From Pseudomonadota bacterium (GTDB lineage: Bacteria > Pseudomonadota > Gammaproteobacteria > Burkholderiales > Burkholderiaceae_C), in contig JAJZUZ010000002.1 of NCBI GenBank assembly GCA_021845965.1, forward strand, positions 1 through 64,000: DNA of 64,000 nucleotides, in the 5' to 3' direction. Within the stretch, counting starts at the first letter, position 1. Each line of letters opens with the position of its first letter. Shown here piece after piece: positions 48,005-59,189 of the stretch. The translations under genes and the position numbers were made by a program. The notes under the pieces are model-generated. The model was not told the origin of the DNA. It searched no databases and saw only the letters and a program-made list of their open reading frames with translations.

Positions 48005-49078
48005 GTGCCACTACGAGCAGTTTGCGATTCAGGGAGCAGCATCCAGGCCTTCGAGCTGGATGCGGCGCAATGGCAAGAGCTCAAGGGAAGCTACCGCAAG
48101 CTCGGACTGCGAATGCACTGCTGTAGCAAGCCGGCCATCCCGAAAACCTCCAGGCTCGGTACGTTCTTTTTCGCCCACCAGCGCAAAGGCGACTGCGTAT
48201 CTGTTCCAGAGAGTGCCGAGCACCTGTACTGCAAGCATCTCATCGCCCAAGCCGCCATGACAGCGGGTTGGACGGTGTCAACCGAGTTTCCGGGATCGAC
48301 GCCGGCAGGCGACAAGTGGGAAGCTGACGTCTACTGCACCAAGGGAATAGCGAAGATTGCCCTAGAGATCCAGATGTCGCCTCAGGATCGATTCGAGACC
48401 CAAAGAAGACAGGATCGGTATGAGGCGTCGGGAGTTCGCTGTGCCTGGTTTTTTGGCCCAAAGGGTCTCTCCGGTGCGTCTGAGAATTACTTTTCTCAGA
48501 AGACGCCCGCCTTCGTCCTCAAGGAGATTGAAATTGGCCAAGAACCCCTGGTGGCCAGTCAGGGCGCCCCGCTGGGAGAATTCGTTCGCGCACTATTGAG
48601 TAAGCGCGTCATCTGGCACACCGAGACGGAGGCTGTCACGCATCTGATTGTGTACGTTGAAGATGTCTGTCATCGATGCAAGCGATCTGTGAAACAGATC
48701 TATGAGCATGCCGTAGAAGGGTACGAAGACTTCCTCGATAGAGCGTATACGCCGGCAACACTCTCGACAGCTCTAGAAGGAATTGCGGAGTCGTTCTCGA
48801 ACGGGGAGTTGCTGGCCTTGGGACTCAACAAGATCGGCAGGATCCAGCACATCAAAGGCAAGCCTGCACGCTGGCCCTATCTGAACATCTGTCGGCATTG
48901 CGGCGCACACCAGAGCAACTTCTTTCTTAGCAAGAGAATTCTGGAGGCGATGAAGGCTGTGCCAGGGCAGCCGCTGGATCCTTTCAGTGAGCCACTCTCA
49001 CAAGGACCCTTTGGAGTAGAAAAGCTGCCACGAATACATAAGGGGAAGTCGTATTGGAAGCTGCTACGAGAAGAGTGA
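48005..49078 (+). CDS. CoiA-like nuclease family protein with Cys-rich C-terminal region (GTG start proposed)
   Basis: GTG at 48005 (VPLRAV..., RBS-like AAGGTGG upstream); CCSKPAIPKTSRLGTFFFAHQRKGDC...EHLYCKHLIAQAAMTAGWTVSTEFPGSTPAGDKWEADVYCTKGIAKIALEIQMSPQ (D...ExQ nuclease core); CHRCKR and ICRHCGAH. Confidence 0.75.
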   Translation: MPLRAVCDSGSSIQAFELDAAQWQELKGSYRKLGLRMHCCSKPAIPKTSRLGTFFFAHQRKGDCVSVPESAEHLYCKHLIAQAAMTAGWTVSTEFPGSTPAGDKWEADVYCTKGIAKIALEIQMSPQDRFETQRRQDRYEASGVRCAWFFGPKGLSGASENYFSQKTPAFVLKEIEIGQEPLVASQGAPLGEFVRALLSKRVIWHTETEAVTHLIVYVEDVCHRCKRSVKQIYEHAVEGYEDFLDRAYTPATLSTALEGIAESFSNGELLALGLNKIGRIQHIKGKPARWPYLNICRHCGAHQSNFFLSKRILEAMKAVPGQPLDPFSEPLSQGPFGVEKLPRIHKGKSYWKLLREE

Positions 49079-49186
49079 CGTAGGATTTCGGTGATTCAGA
49101 GTGAGCCGCAGCTGCTTAGATGACTGCTTAGCGGCGCGATTGCGAAGGACATCTCCTGGCCGACTACGGCCATCGACACGCAAACA

Positions 49187-49210
49187 AAAAGCCGCCCGAA
49201 GGCGGCTTTT
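49187..49210. terminator. Rho-independent terminator downstream of htpG (minus strand)
   Basis: AAAAGCCGCC-cgaa-GGCGGCTTTT. Confidence 0.9.
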
Positions 49211-49230
49211 GCTTGGTGCGCCGTAGCCAT

Positions 49231-51189
<1,959 letters not shown>

Positions 51190-51292
51190 AGGTTTTCAGA
51201 TCGTGACAAACAGGGCAAGACGGCGCCGGCAGGCGCGGGCAAAACCGGGAATTATGGGCGCCGCCCCGGGTTTCAAGGGCCCGGGATCGGGC

Positions 51293-52198
51293 TCAGAATG
51301 ATTCGTGCGGCGCCAGGTAGCGCCACTGCCCCAGCGGCAGGTTGCCCAGCATCACGCGGCCGATGCGCACGCGCTTGAGGCCCACCACTTTCAGGCCCAC
51401 CAGCTCGCACATGCGGCGGATCTGGCGCTTCTTGCCTTCCTTGAGCACGAAGCGCAGCTGCTCCGGGTTTTCCCATTCGACCTTGGCGGGCTTGAGGGCC
51501 TGGCCGTCCAGGCTCAGACCGTGGCGCAGCTTGGCGAGCAGGGCCGGCGGGAAGATGGCCTGCACGTTGGTGGAGACGGGGGCGCCCTCGTCGATGCGCG
51601 AGAGTTGGCTCGGGGCCGCATCTGCCGCGGCGGTGCCCTGGTAGACCACGCGCACCAGGTATTCCTTCTCCACGGAGGAGTCTTCGCCGATGAGCTGGCG
51701 CGCCACGCGGCCGTCCTGCGTAAGGACCAGCAGACCGGTCGAGTCGATGTCCAGCCGGCCCGAGGGGGCCAGGCCGCGCAACTGGCTGCCGTTGAAGCGC
51801 TGGGGGGATCGGTCTTCGCGCCAGCGGTTCTGCGGCTGAATCAGCACCACGGCGGGTTCGTGCCCGTCCTCGGCCTGGCCGCTGACGTAGCCGATGGGCT
51901 TGTGCAGCAGGATGGTGACCTGCGTGGCCTGCCTGTTCTGAGCCTGCTTGTCGATCTCGATGCGGTCGGTGGGGCTGACCTGCTGGCCCATCTCGGCCAC
52001 CTTGCCGTTGACCTTGACCCAGCCGTTTTCGACCCATTCGTCGGCCTCGCGGCGCGAGCACAGGCCAAGTTCGGCCATGCGCTTGTTGATGCGGCTGGTG
52101 GCGGGGGAGCCGTCAGGCCTGGGCGCGGGGGCGCCCGCGGGACGCGGGGCGCGGCGCAGGGGGCCGGATGGCTTGCCGGGCGGGAAATCGTCCTTCAT
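51293..52198 (-). CDS. RNA pseudouridine synthase, RsuA/RluB/RluF family
   Basis: [108 protein letters not shown]. Confidence 0.93.
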   Translation of the reverse strand: MKDDFPPGKPSGPLRRAPRPAGAPAPRPDGSPATSRINKRMAELGLCSRREADEWVENGWVKVNGKVAEMGQQVSPTDRIEIDKQAQNRQATQVTILLHKPIGYVSGQAEDGHEPAVVLIQPQNRWREDRSPQRFNGSQLRGLAPSGRLDIDSTGLLVLTQDGRVARQLIGEDSSVEKEYLVRVVYQGTAAADAAPSQLSRIDEGAPVSTNVQAIFPPALLAKLRHGLSLDGQALKPAKVEWENPEQLRFVLKEGKKRQIRRMCELVGLKVVGLKRVRIGRVMLGNLPLGQWRYLAPHESF

Positions 52199-52232
52199 GG
52201 GGCAGCCATTCTAGGCGCCCGCCCGCGCCGTG

Positions 52233-52829
52233 CTACTTCCAGGCGTTGGCCAGGAAGTGCGCGAGGTCGTCCAGGTGCTCGTCCTTCAGGCCGTACAAGG
52301 CGTTGGTCATGACGGTGTCGCGCCCGGGGCCGGGGTGGTCGCGGTACTCCTCCATCACGGTGCGCAGGAAGCGCTCATGCTGGCCGGCCAGGCGCGGGAT
52401 CTGGTCGCGTCCTTTGTAGTCGGGCAGGTGGCAGGTGCCGCACAGCATGCTGTGCGCCAGCGCGCGGCCGCGCTCGAAGCGCTCGGCGTCCACGGCGCCG
52501 ACCGGCGGGGTGGGGGTCTGCGCCGAGAAATATTGCGCCAGCACGATGAGGTCGGCATCCGTCAGGCCGTCGAGCGAGCCCTTCATCTGCGGGATGTCGC
52601 GCAGGCCCTCGCGGATCAGCACCAGCTGGTTTTCCAGGAAGGTCCGGGGCTGGCCGGCCAGTGCGGGAATGCGCGGGTTGGTCGAATTGCCCTGCGGGCC
52701 GTGGCAGGCCTGGCACAGCTCGAGCCGCTGTGGCTGCTGGGCCGGTGCGCTGGCCATGCCCAGCAGCAGGCCGGCGGCAGCCAGCGCCTTGCAGAACGGG
52801 GCAGGGACGGGAAGAGGTCGGAGCGGCAT
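52233..52829 (-). CDS. Cytochrome c family protein (two heme motifs)
   Basis: LELCQACHGPQGNSTNPRIPALAGQP and MLCGTCHLPDYKGRDQIPRLAGQH. Confidence 0.92.
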   Translation of the reverse strand: MPLRPLPVPAPFCKALAAAGLLLGMASAPAQQPQRLELCQACHGPQGNSTNPRIPALAGQPRTFLENQLVLIREGLRDIPQMKGSLDGLTDADLIVLAQYFSAQTPTPPVGAVDAERFERGRALAHSMLCGTCHLPDYKGRDQIPRLAGQHERFLRTVMEEYRDHPGPGRDTVMTNALYGLKDEHLDDLAHFLANAWK

Positions 52830-52890
52830 GGAAGCTGGCCTTGAAAAGAAAGCAGGGCCGCAAGCGGCCCTGCTGTGTGGACCGGCCCGC

Positions 52891-54165
52891 TCAGGGGCGC
52901 GAGTAGGAGATCCGGTAGATGGCGCCGGTCTGCTCGTCGGAAACGAGCAGTGCGCCGTCGGGCATCTGCAGGAAGTAGGTCGGACGGCCCCAGAAGGTGT
53001 TGGCCTTGGGGTCGGCGAAGCCGGTGATGAAGGGGGTGACCTTGGCGTTCGTGCCGTCGGCATTGGCGTGCACGACGACGATGTCGTAACCGTTCTTCAC
53101 GGTGCGGTTCCAGGAGCCCTTGCGTGCCACGAAGAGGGCATTCTTGTACTCGGCCGGGAACATGCTGCCGGTGTAGAACTGCACCCCCATATTGGCGGCG
53201 TGCGCGCCCATGGTGGTGACGGGCAGGGTCACACCGCCGCAGGCGTTGGCCTTCTTGATGTCCGGATCCGGGATGCCCTGCGCGTGGCAGTAGGGGAAGC
53301 CGAAGAACTGGCCCGGGCGGCCCAGGCGGTTGAGTTCGTCTTCAGGCATGTTGTCGCCCAGCCAGTCGCGGCCATGGTCGGTGAACCACAGCTCCTTGGT
53401 CACGGGGTGGAAGTCGAAGCCCTGGGTGTTGCGCACACCGGTGGCGATCACTTCCATCTCCGAGCCATCGGGCGTGTAGCGGCGGATCTGCGCGTACTCG
53501 CCGGTCGGCGGCACGCAGATGTTGCACGGCGCGCCGAAGGGCACGTAGAGCATGCCGTCCGGACCGAAGCGCAGGTACTTCCAGTTGTGGTGCTGCAGCG
53601 GCGGCAGCTTGAAGTTGGCCGTCAGGTCGACCGGGGCCACATTGGGGCTGGACTCGATGCCGTCAAAGCGGAGCACCTTGTCAATGGCCATCACGTACAG
53701 CGAGCCCTGGTGGATGGTGGCGGCCGGCTGGTTGAGCCGGTCCACCACGACACGGCTGCTGCGCGAGGTGCCATGGTCGGTGATCTCGTACACGCGGCCC
53801 AGGGCGCGTGTGCCGCCGTAGACCTTGCCGCTGTCGCCGCGCGAGATGGCGCGGATGCCGGGCGTGCCGGTGGACCAGATCTCGATCTTGAAGCCCGGCG
53901 GCAGCTTGAGCTTGCTGAGCGGGATGTCGGACGCGGGTGTCACGGTGTTCTTGCCGGCCAGCGGGGCCAGGGTGGAGTCGGCCATGCTGGCCGGGCGGCC
54001 TTGCTGCCAGGCCGGCGCCTGCGGGGCTGGTGTGGCCGCAGCCGCGGCCGGGGCCGCCGCTGTGGCGGGCTGGGCCGGTGTGGCCTGCGGGGTGGACGGT
54101 TGGCTGGCGCAGCCGGCCAGTGCGGCGGCCAGCAGGGTGCTCACGAGAGTCAGGGAATGGCGCAT
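52891..54165 (-). CDS. PQQ-dependent sorbosone dehydrogenase family protein (lipoprotein)
   Basis: Lipobox AAALAGCASQ; KLPPGFKIEIWSTGTPGIRAISRGDSGKVYGGTRALGRVYEI; WFTDHGRDWLGDNMPEDELNRLG; LFVARKGSWNR; GALLVSDEQTGAIYRISYSRP. Confidence 0.92.
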   Translation of the reverse strand: MRHSLTLVSTLLAAALAGCASQPSTPQATPAQPATAAAPAAAAATPAPQAPAWQQGRPASMADSTLAPLAGKNTVTPASDIPLSKLKLPPGFKIEIWSTGTPGIRAISRGDSGKVYGGTRALGRVYEITDHGTSRSSRVVVDRLNQPAATIHQGSLYVMAIDKVLRFDGIESSPNVAPVDLTANFKLPPLQHHNWKYLRFGPDGMLYVPFGAPCNICVPPTGEYAQIRRYTPDGSEMEVIATGVRNTQGFDFHPVTKELWFTDHGRDWLGDNMPEDELNRLGRPGQFFGFPYCHAQGIPDPDIKKANACGGVTLPVTTMGAHAANMGVQFYTGSMFPAEYKNALFVARKGSWNRTVKNGYDIVVVHANADGTNAKVTPFITGFADPKANTFWGRPTYFLQMPDGALLVSDEQTGAIYRISYSRP

Positions 54166-54462
54166 GAAGAGTGTCTCCTCGGTTTAGTTGTATCTGCCAC
54201 GAACGATGCTAGTGCCGCGTGTATCGGGCGCCGCTAGGGTTTCCACCGACGCGGGCCCGGGGTGCAATACAACGCATACATAAGAATGCAGTGATAGAGC
54301 GTGTCGCGGAGTGCTTCAAAAATTGACACTCGATTCGGTGCTTTCCCTAGAGCTCAGTGTGGGTAGTGCATGAAGCCTTGCAAATCGATGCAAAGGTTTG
54401 CCTAATGCGCATTCCAAATTCATTTTGGAAACAGACGAATCAATCGCAGCAGAGGAGCACAA

Positions 54463-55743
54463 ATGAAGATGGGAAAGCTTTGCGCAGCCTTGTTGGTGGC
54501 GGGTCTCGCCACCGGGGTGAGCGCGCAATCGGGCAAGGACAATCTGGCCACGCTCAAGCAGATGAAGGTCGCCACGACCGACCTCAATATTCCACCGGTG
54601 CCGCAGGAAGGGCGCAATGCAGACGCGATCCGCGCCAACCTGAAGAACATCAAGATGCCGCCGGGCTTCAAGATCGATCTCTTCGCCGTGGTGCCGGATG
54701 CGCGCCACATGGCGGTGGCGCCGTCGACCAATATGCTGTTCGTCGGCACGCGCAAGACCAAGGTGTGGGCCGTGACGGACCGCAACGGCGACGGTTATGC
54801 CGACGAGGTGAAGGCCTTCGCGCCCTCGCTGAATTTCAAGGTGCCCAACGGCGTGTGCTGGACCAAGGACGGTTTTCTCGTTGTGGTGGAGCACAACCGT
54901 GTGCTCAATTTCCCGGCCGCCGAGTTCTTCTATGAAGGCCCGGACGTGGCGGTGATCGAGGTGGTGCCGCAGGGCAAGCTGATCCCCGAGGAAGAGGAGT
55001 CCTTCAACCACGGCGCGCGCACCTGCCGCGTCAGCGATGACGGCAAGCTCTACATCACGCTGGGGCAGCCCTACAACGTGCAGCCGGCCAACAAGGTGGC
55101 GCTGTACGAGAAGCTGGGTATCGGCGGCATGATCCGCATGGATCCGTTCGATGGCTCGCACCGCGAGGTGGTGGCGCGCGGCGTGCGCAACTCGGTGGGC
55201 ATGGACATCAACCCCAAGGACAAGTCCGTGTGGTTCACCGACAACCAGACCGACGGCATGGGCGACGACACGCCGCCCGGCGAGCTCAACCGCGTCAGCA
55301 AGATGGGCGAGCATTTCGGCTACCCCTTCATCCACGGGCATGACGTGAAGATCGCCGGCACCGCCGCCGCGCCCGACCTGAAGGACATGAAAGCCCCGGC
55401 CAACTGGACCAAGCCGCAGGTGGAGTTCCCCGCGCACCAGGCGCAGCTGGGCATGACCTTCTACAACGGCAAGATGTTCCCGGCCAAGTACCGCGGCGGC
55501 ATCTTCGTCGCATCCCACGGTTCCTGGAATCGCACCAAGGCCAGTGGCGGCCTGATCAACTTCGTGCCGCTCAAGGCCGATGGCAACGCGGGCGCCTCGG
55601 AAGTCTTTGCCGAGGGCTGGCTCGATCCCAACACCGGCATCTACAAGGGCCGCCCGGTGGACGTGGCGGTCATGAAGGACGGCTCGATGCTGATCTCGGA
55701 TGACTACGTCGGTGCGATCTACCGCGTGACCTATTCGGACTGA
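54463..55743 (+). CDS. PQQ-dependent sorbosone dehydrogenase family protein
   Basis: KMPPGFKIDLFAVVPDARHMAVAPSTNMLFVGTRKTKVWAVTDRNGDG; WFTDNQTDGMGDDTPPGELNRVS; IFVASHGSWNRTKASG; GSMLISDDYVGAIYRVTYSD. Confidence 0.93.
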   Translation: MKMGKLCAALLVAGLATGVSAQSGKDNLATLKQMKVATTDLNIPPVPQEGRNADAIRANLKNIKMPPGFKIDLFAVVPDARHMAVAPSTNMLFVGTRKTKVWAVTDRNGDGYADEVKAFAPSLNFKVPNGVCWTKDGFLVVVEHNRVLNFPAAEFFYEGPDVAVIEVVPQGKLIPEEEESFNHGARTCRVSDDGKLYITLGQPYNVQPANKVALYEKLGIGGMIRMDPFDGSHREVVARGVRNSVGMDINPKDKSVWFTDNQTDGMGDDTPPGELNRVSKMGEHFGYPFIHGHDVKIAGTAAAPDLKDMKAPANWTKPQVEFPAHQAQLGMTFYNGKMFPAKYRGGIFVASHGSWNRTKASGGLINFVPLKADGNAGASEVFAEGWLDPNTGIYKGRPVDVAVMKDGSMLISDDYVGAIYRVTYSD

Positions 55744-55785
55744 GCGCGGCTAGGCCGGGCGCCGTTTCTGCGGCGCCCATGAACC

Positions 55786-55821
55786 GATGGCGGAGATCCG
55801 GGGGATCTTCGCCATCTTTTT
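55786..55821 (+). terminator. Rho-independent terminator between sorbosone dehydrogenase and cytochrome c genes
   Basis: GATGGCGGAGATC-cgggg-GATCTTCGCCATC (one G-U) followed by TTTTT. Confidence 0.82.
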
Positions 55822-55835
55822 GAGGGAGCAAGGGA

Positions 55836-56150
55836 ATGCGTTCATGGATGCTGGGGGCGCTGTTGCTGGCGCTCGCCGGGAGTTGTGCGGCCGATGTCGC
55901 CGCCGGCAAGGCCAAGGCGGCCGCGGCCTGCGCCATGTGCCACGGCCCGCTGGGCCTGTCGATGCAGCCGGGCGTGCCCAATCTGGCGGGGCAGCAGGAG
56001 ATCTACCTGGCGGAACAGTTGAAGCACTTTCGCAATGGGAAGCGCGTCAATGAAGTGATGTCGGTCATCGTCAAGCCCCTGAGCAACGAGGACATCGACA
56101 ATCTCGCCGCCTGGTACGGCTCGCTGCGCGTGCAGGTCGAGGAGCCGTGA
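55836..56150 (+). CDS. Small c-type cytochrome
   Basis: MRSWMLGALLLALAGSCAADVAAGKAKAAAACAMCHGPLGLSMQPGVPNLAGQQEIYLAEQLKHFRNGKR. Confidence 0.92.
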   Translation: MRSWMLGALLLALAGSCAADVAAGKAKAAAACAMCHGPLGLSMQPGVPNLAGQQEIYLAEQLKHFRNGKRVNEVMSVIVKPLSNEDIDNLAAWYGSLRVQVEEP

Positions 56151-56235
56151 GCCCGGCCTGCGGCGCGAGTGCCAGTGCGATACGGCCCGTTCTCAAGGGC
56201 AGCCGTTCCAACGACAAGACGATGACGGGAGACCA

Positions 56236-58302
56236 ATGAATTCCACGAAGAGCATGATCAGCCTGGCGGTGGCCACGGTGGTCGCCACCCCGCTGGCGGC
56301 GCAGACGCTGGACAGCGTGGTGATTTCGGCCTCGCGGGCCGAGCAGCGCAGTTTCGATGCGCCGGCCGCGATCGAGGCGGTGGACCGCGACACCATCCAG
56401 GGCGGTGGGCCGCAGGTCAACCTGTCCGAGGCCCTGAATCGCGTCCCCGGCCTGACCATCCTGAACCGGCAGAACTATGCCCAGGATCTACAGGTTTCGA
56501 TCCGCGGCTTCGGTGCGCGCTCGGCCTTCGGCATCCGCGGCATCCGCCTGCTGATCGACGGCATTCCGGCCACCACACCGGACGGCCAGGGGCAGAGCTC
56601 TTCCATCAGCCTGACCTCGGCCGAGCGCATCGAGGTGCTGCGTGGGCCGCTGGCGCTGATGTATGGCAACTCGGCCGGTGGCGTGATCCAGGCCTTCACG
56701 CGCGAGGCGCCGGCCGAGCCCGAGGGCAGCGTGCAGTACTACGCCGGCTCCTACGACATGCACCGCACGGATTGGCAATACGCCGGCCGCGTCGGCGCGG
56801 TGGGGCTGGTGGCGGACTACAGCACTTTCAATACCAACGGCTTTCGCGACTACAGCACGACGGAGCGCAAGCAGTTCAACGGCAAGCTGAGCTTCGGTCC
56901 CGACGCCGGCACGCGGGTGAACGTGGTCTTCAACAACTTCGACATGCCGCTGGCGCAGGATCCGCAGGGACTGACGGCCGCTCAGCTGGCGCAGGATGCC
57001 ACGCAGGCGAACAGCGCGGCCGTGGCGACGCGCACGCGCAAGATCACGGGGCAGAGCCAGCTGGGCACCTCGGTGACGCATGCGCTGGATGCAAGCCGCT
57101 CGGTGACGGCGCGGCTGTATTACGGCAGCCGCGACAACCTGCAGTACCAGTCGAACAACATCTGGATCGGGCTGAACCGCGACTACTACGGCGCCGGCCT
57201 GCAATACAACGAGGAAACGCGCTGGGGCAGCCGGCCGGCGCGCTGGGTGGCGGGCTACGAGTTCGACTATTCGAAGGAGCGGCGCAAGTCGGGCGCGGCG
57301 GCGCTGGGCGAGAAGACCACGACCACGCGCAACGAGGACAACGTGGCGCAGAACAGCGACGTCTATGCCCAGGGCACGGTGCTGGCGGCCGATCGCCTCT
57401 CAGCCACCGCCGGCCTGCGCGCCAGCCAGGTGCGCCTGACCAGCGAGGACTACTACCTGAGCAACGGCAACGGTTCGGGTTCGGTCAGCTACGCAGCTGC
57501 CAACCCGGTGCTGGGCCTGACCTGGCATACGACCGACAGGCTCAACCTGTACGCCAATTACGGCCGCGGCTTCGAGACCCCGACGCTGGTGGAAACGGCG
57601 TATACCAGCGCCGGTGCGCCGACCTTCAACCCCAACATCAATGCGGCGCGCAGCCAGCACTACGAGCTGGGGGCGAAATGGCTGCCGAACGCGGTGTCGC
57701 GGGTCGACTTCACCGTCTACCAGATCAATACCACGGATGAGATCGTGGTGGCCTCCAGCAGCGGTGGCGCGACGGTCTACCAGAATGCGCCAGGAACGAG
57801 TCGTACAGGCCTGGAGCTGGCCAGCCGCAGCCTGCTGACGCCGCACTGGCGCGCCACGCTGTCGGCCAACGCCATCGACGCCCGCTTCAGCGAAACTTTT
57901 GTCAGCAACGGGGTCAGCGTGGCTTCCGGCAACAAGATCCCGGGCATTCCCCAGCATTTCCTGTTTGCCGAACTGCTGTGGTCGGGGCTGGCGCTGGACG
58001 GCGCGCGCGGGGCCGGCGCGCTGGGCACGCGTGCCGGGGCGGAGGTGATCAGCGCCGGCCGCCTGTATGCCAACGACGTGAACACGGCCTCGGCCGACGC
58101 CTACACCACGCTCAACCTCAAGGCCAGCCACGGCTGGTCGGTGGCCGGCAATGGGATGCTGACCGCCTACGCCCGCCTGGACAACGTCACCGACCAGCGC
58201 TACGTGGGCTCGGTGATCGTCAACCAGACGTCCAGCCAGTTCTACGAGCCGGCGCCGGGGTTCAACTGGACGCTGGGCGCACGGCTGAATGTGCCCTTGT
58301 GA
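56236..58302 (+). CDS. TonB-dependent receptor, PqqU/YncD-like (putative PQQ receptor)
   Basis: NLSEALNRVPGLTILNRQNYAQDLQVSIRGFGARSAFGIRGIRLLIDGIPATTPDGQGQSSSISL; RGFETPTLVE; DEIVVASSSGGATVYQNAPGTSRTGLELA; RYVGSVIVNQTSSQFYEPAPGFNWTLG - recalled as closely parallel to E. coli YncD. Confidence 0.88.
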   Translation: MNSTKSMISLAVATVVATPLAAQTLDSVVISASRAEQRSFDAPAAIEAVDRDTIQGGGPQVNLSEALNRVPGLTILNRQNYAQDLQVSIRGFGARSAFGIRGIRLLIDGIPATTPDGQGQSSSISLTSAERIEVLRGPLALMYGNSAGGVIQAFTREAPAEPEGSVQYYAGSYDMHRTDWQYAGRVGAVGLVADYSTFNTNGFRDYSTTERKQFNGKLSFGPDAGTRVNVVFNNFDMPLAQDPQGLTAAQLAQDATQANSAAVATRTRKITGQSQLGTSVTHALDASRSVTARLYYGSRDNLQYQSNNIWIGLNRDYYGAGLQYNEETRWGSRPARWVAGYEFDYSKERRKSGAAALGEKTTTTRNEDNVAQNSDVYAQGTVLAADRLSATAGLRASQVRLTSEDYYLSNGNGSGSVSYAAANPVLGLTWHTTDRLNLYANYGRGFETPTLVETAYTSAGAPTFNPNINAARSQHYELGAKWLPNAVSRVDFTVYQINTTDEIVVASSSGGATVYQNAPGTSRTGLELASRSLLTPHWRATLSANAIDARFSETFVSNGVSVASGNKIPGIPQHFLFAELLWSGLALDGARGAGALGTRAGAEVISAGRLYANDVNTASADAYTTLNLKASHGWSVAGNGMLTAYARLDNVTDQRYVGSVIVNQTSSQFYEPAPGFNWTLGARLNVPL

Positions 58303-58336
58303 AGCGCCCCGAAGCGGCGTCAGCCGCTCGGGGGCA

Positions 58337-59044
58337 TCAGGTCCTGCTCGTGCGCAGCCCTTCCAGGTCGAGCACGCGCAGGCCGCCGTACTCGACCCGG
58401 ATCAGGCCCTGCTTTTCCAGCGTCGCCAGTGCCTCGTTGACGCGCTGGCGTGACAGGCCGACCAGGTAGGCCAGCTCCTGCTGCGTGATGCGCAGCACCT
58501 GGCCCACACCGGGGTAGAGCACGGGGTTGAAAAGCGCGGCCAGATTGCGCGCGACGCGCAGGTCGGGATTGTTCATGCGATCGATCTCGCGCGCCGCGAT
58601 GAACTGGCCCAGGCGCTCGTTGAGCTGGTTCATGACGAAGCGGTTGAAGCCGATGGACTGGTCCAGCAGGCGATGGAAGGTCTCCACCGGCAGGCCCGCG
58701 ACCAGGCTCTTGCGCAGCGTGGCCACGTTGTAGCGGTAGGTCTCGCGCTTGAGCACCGTGCCCTCGCCGAACCAGCCACCGGGCGGCAGGCCGGCGAAGG
58801 TGAGGGTCTGGCCGTCGACGTTCTCGCCACTCATCTTGAGCAGGCCATCGACCACGCCGAACCAGTAGGTCACGGGCCGCCCGACGCGACACACCAGGTC
58901 GCCGGGCAGGGCTTCGCTGATCTGCAGTTCCGGCACGGCGAGGGCGCGCTCCGCGTCGCTGAGCTGGGACAGCCAGGGAATGCCGGCCAGTTCGGCGGCG
59001 CTCGGGGCGCGCCGGCGCTGATGCAGGCTGGGGCTCTGGGTCAT
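58337..59044 (-). CDS. Crp/Fnr family transcriptional regulator
   Basis: cNMP-binding fold GLPPGGWFGEGTVLKRETYRYNVATL; HTH LRITQQELAYLVGLSRQRVNEALATLEKQGLIRVEYGGLRVLDLEGL. Confidence 0.93.
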   Translation of the reverse strand: MTQSPSLHQRRRAPSAAELAGIPWLSQLSDAERALAVPELQISEALPGDLVCRVGRPVTYWFGVVDGLLKMSGENVDGQTLTFAGLPPGGWFGEGTVLKRETYRYNVATLRKSLVAGLPVETFHRLLDQSIGFNRFVMNQLNERLGQFIAAREIDRMNNPDLRVARNLAALFNPVLYPGVGQVLRITQQELAYLVGLSRQRVNEALATLEKQGLIRVEYGGLRVLDLEGLRTSRT

Positions 59045-59189
59045 GGCGGCTCTCCGGATCGAGGGTAAGTACCAGCTAGGGTCTACCCTGAATTGTCGTC
59101 ACACTGACAGCATGGCGTCAAATTGAGTCCTACTATGACCTCAAGGGACGGTGCGAGATCACCGTTGCGCGAGTAGACAAGGAAACGGG

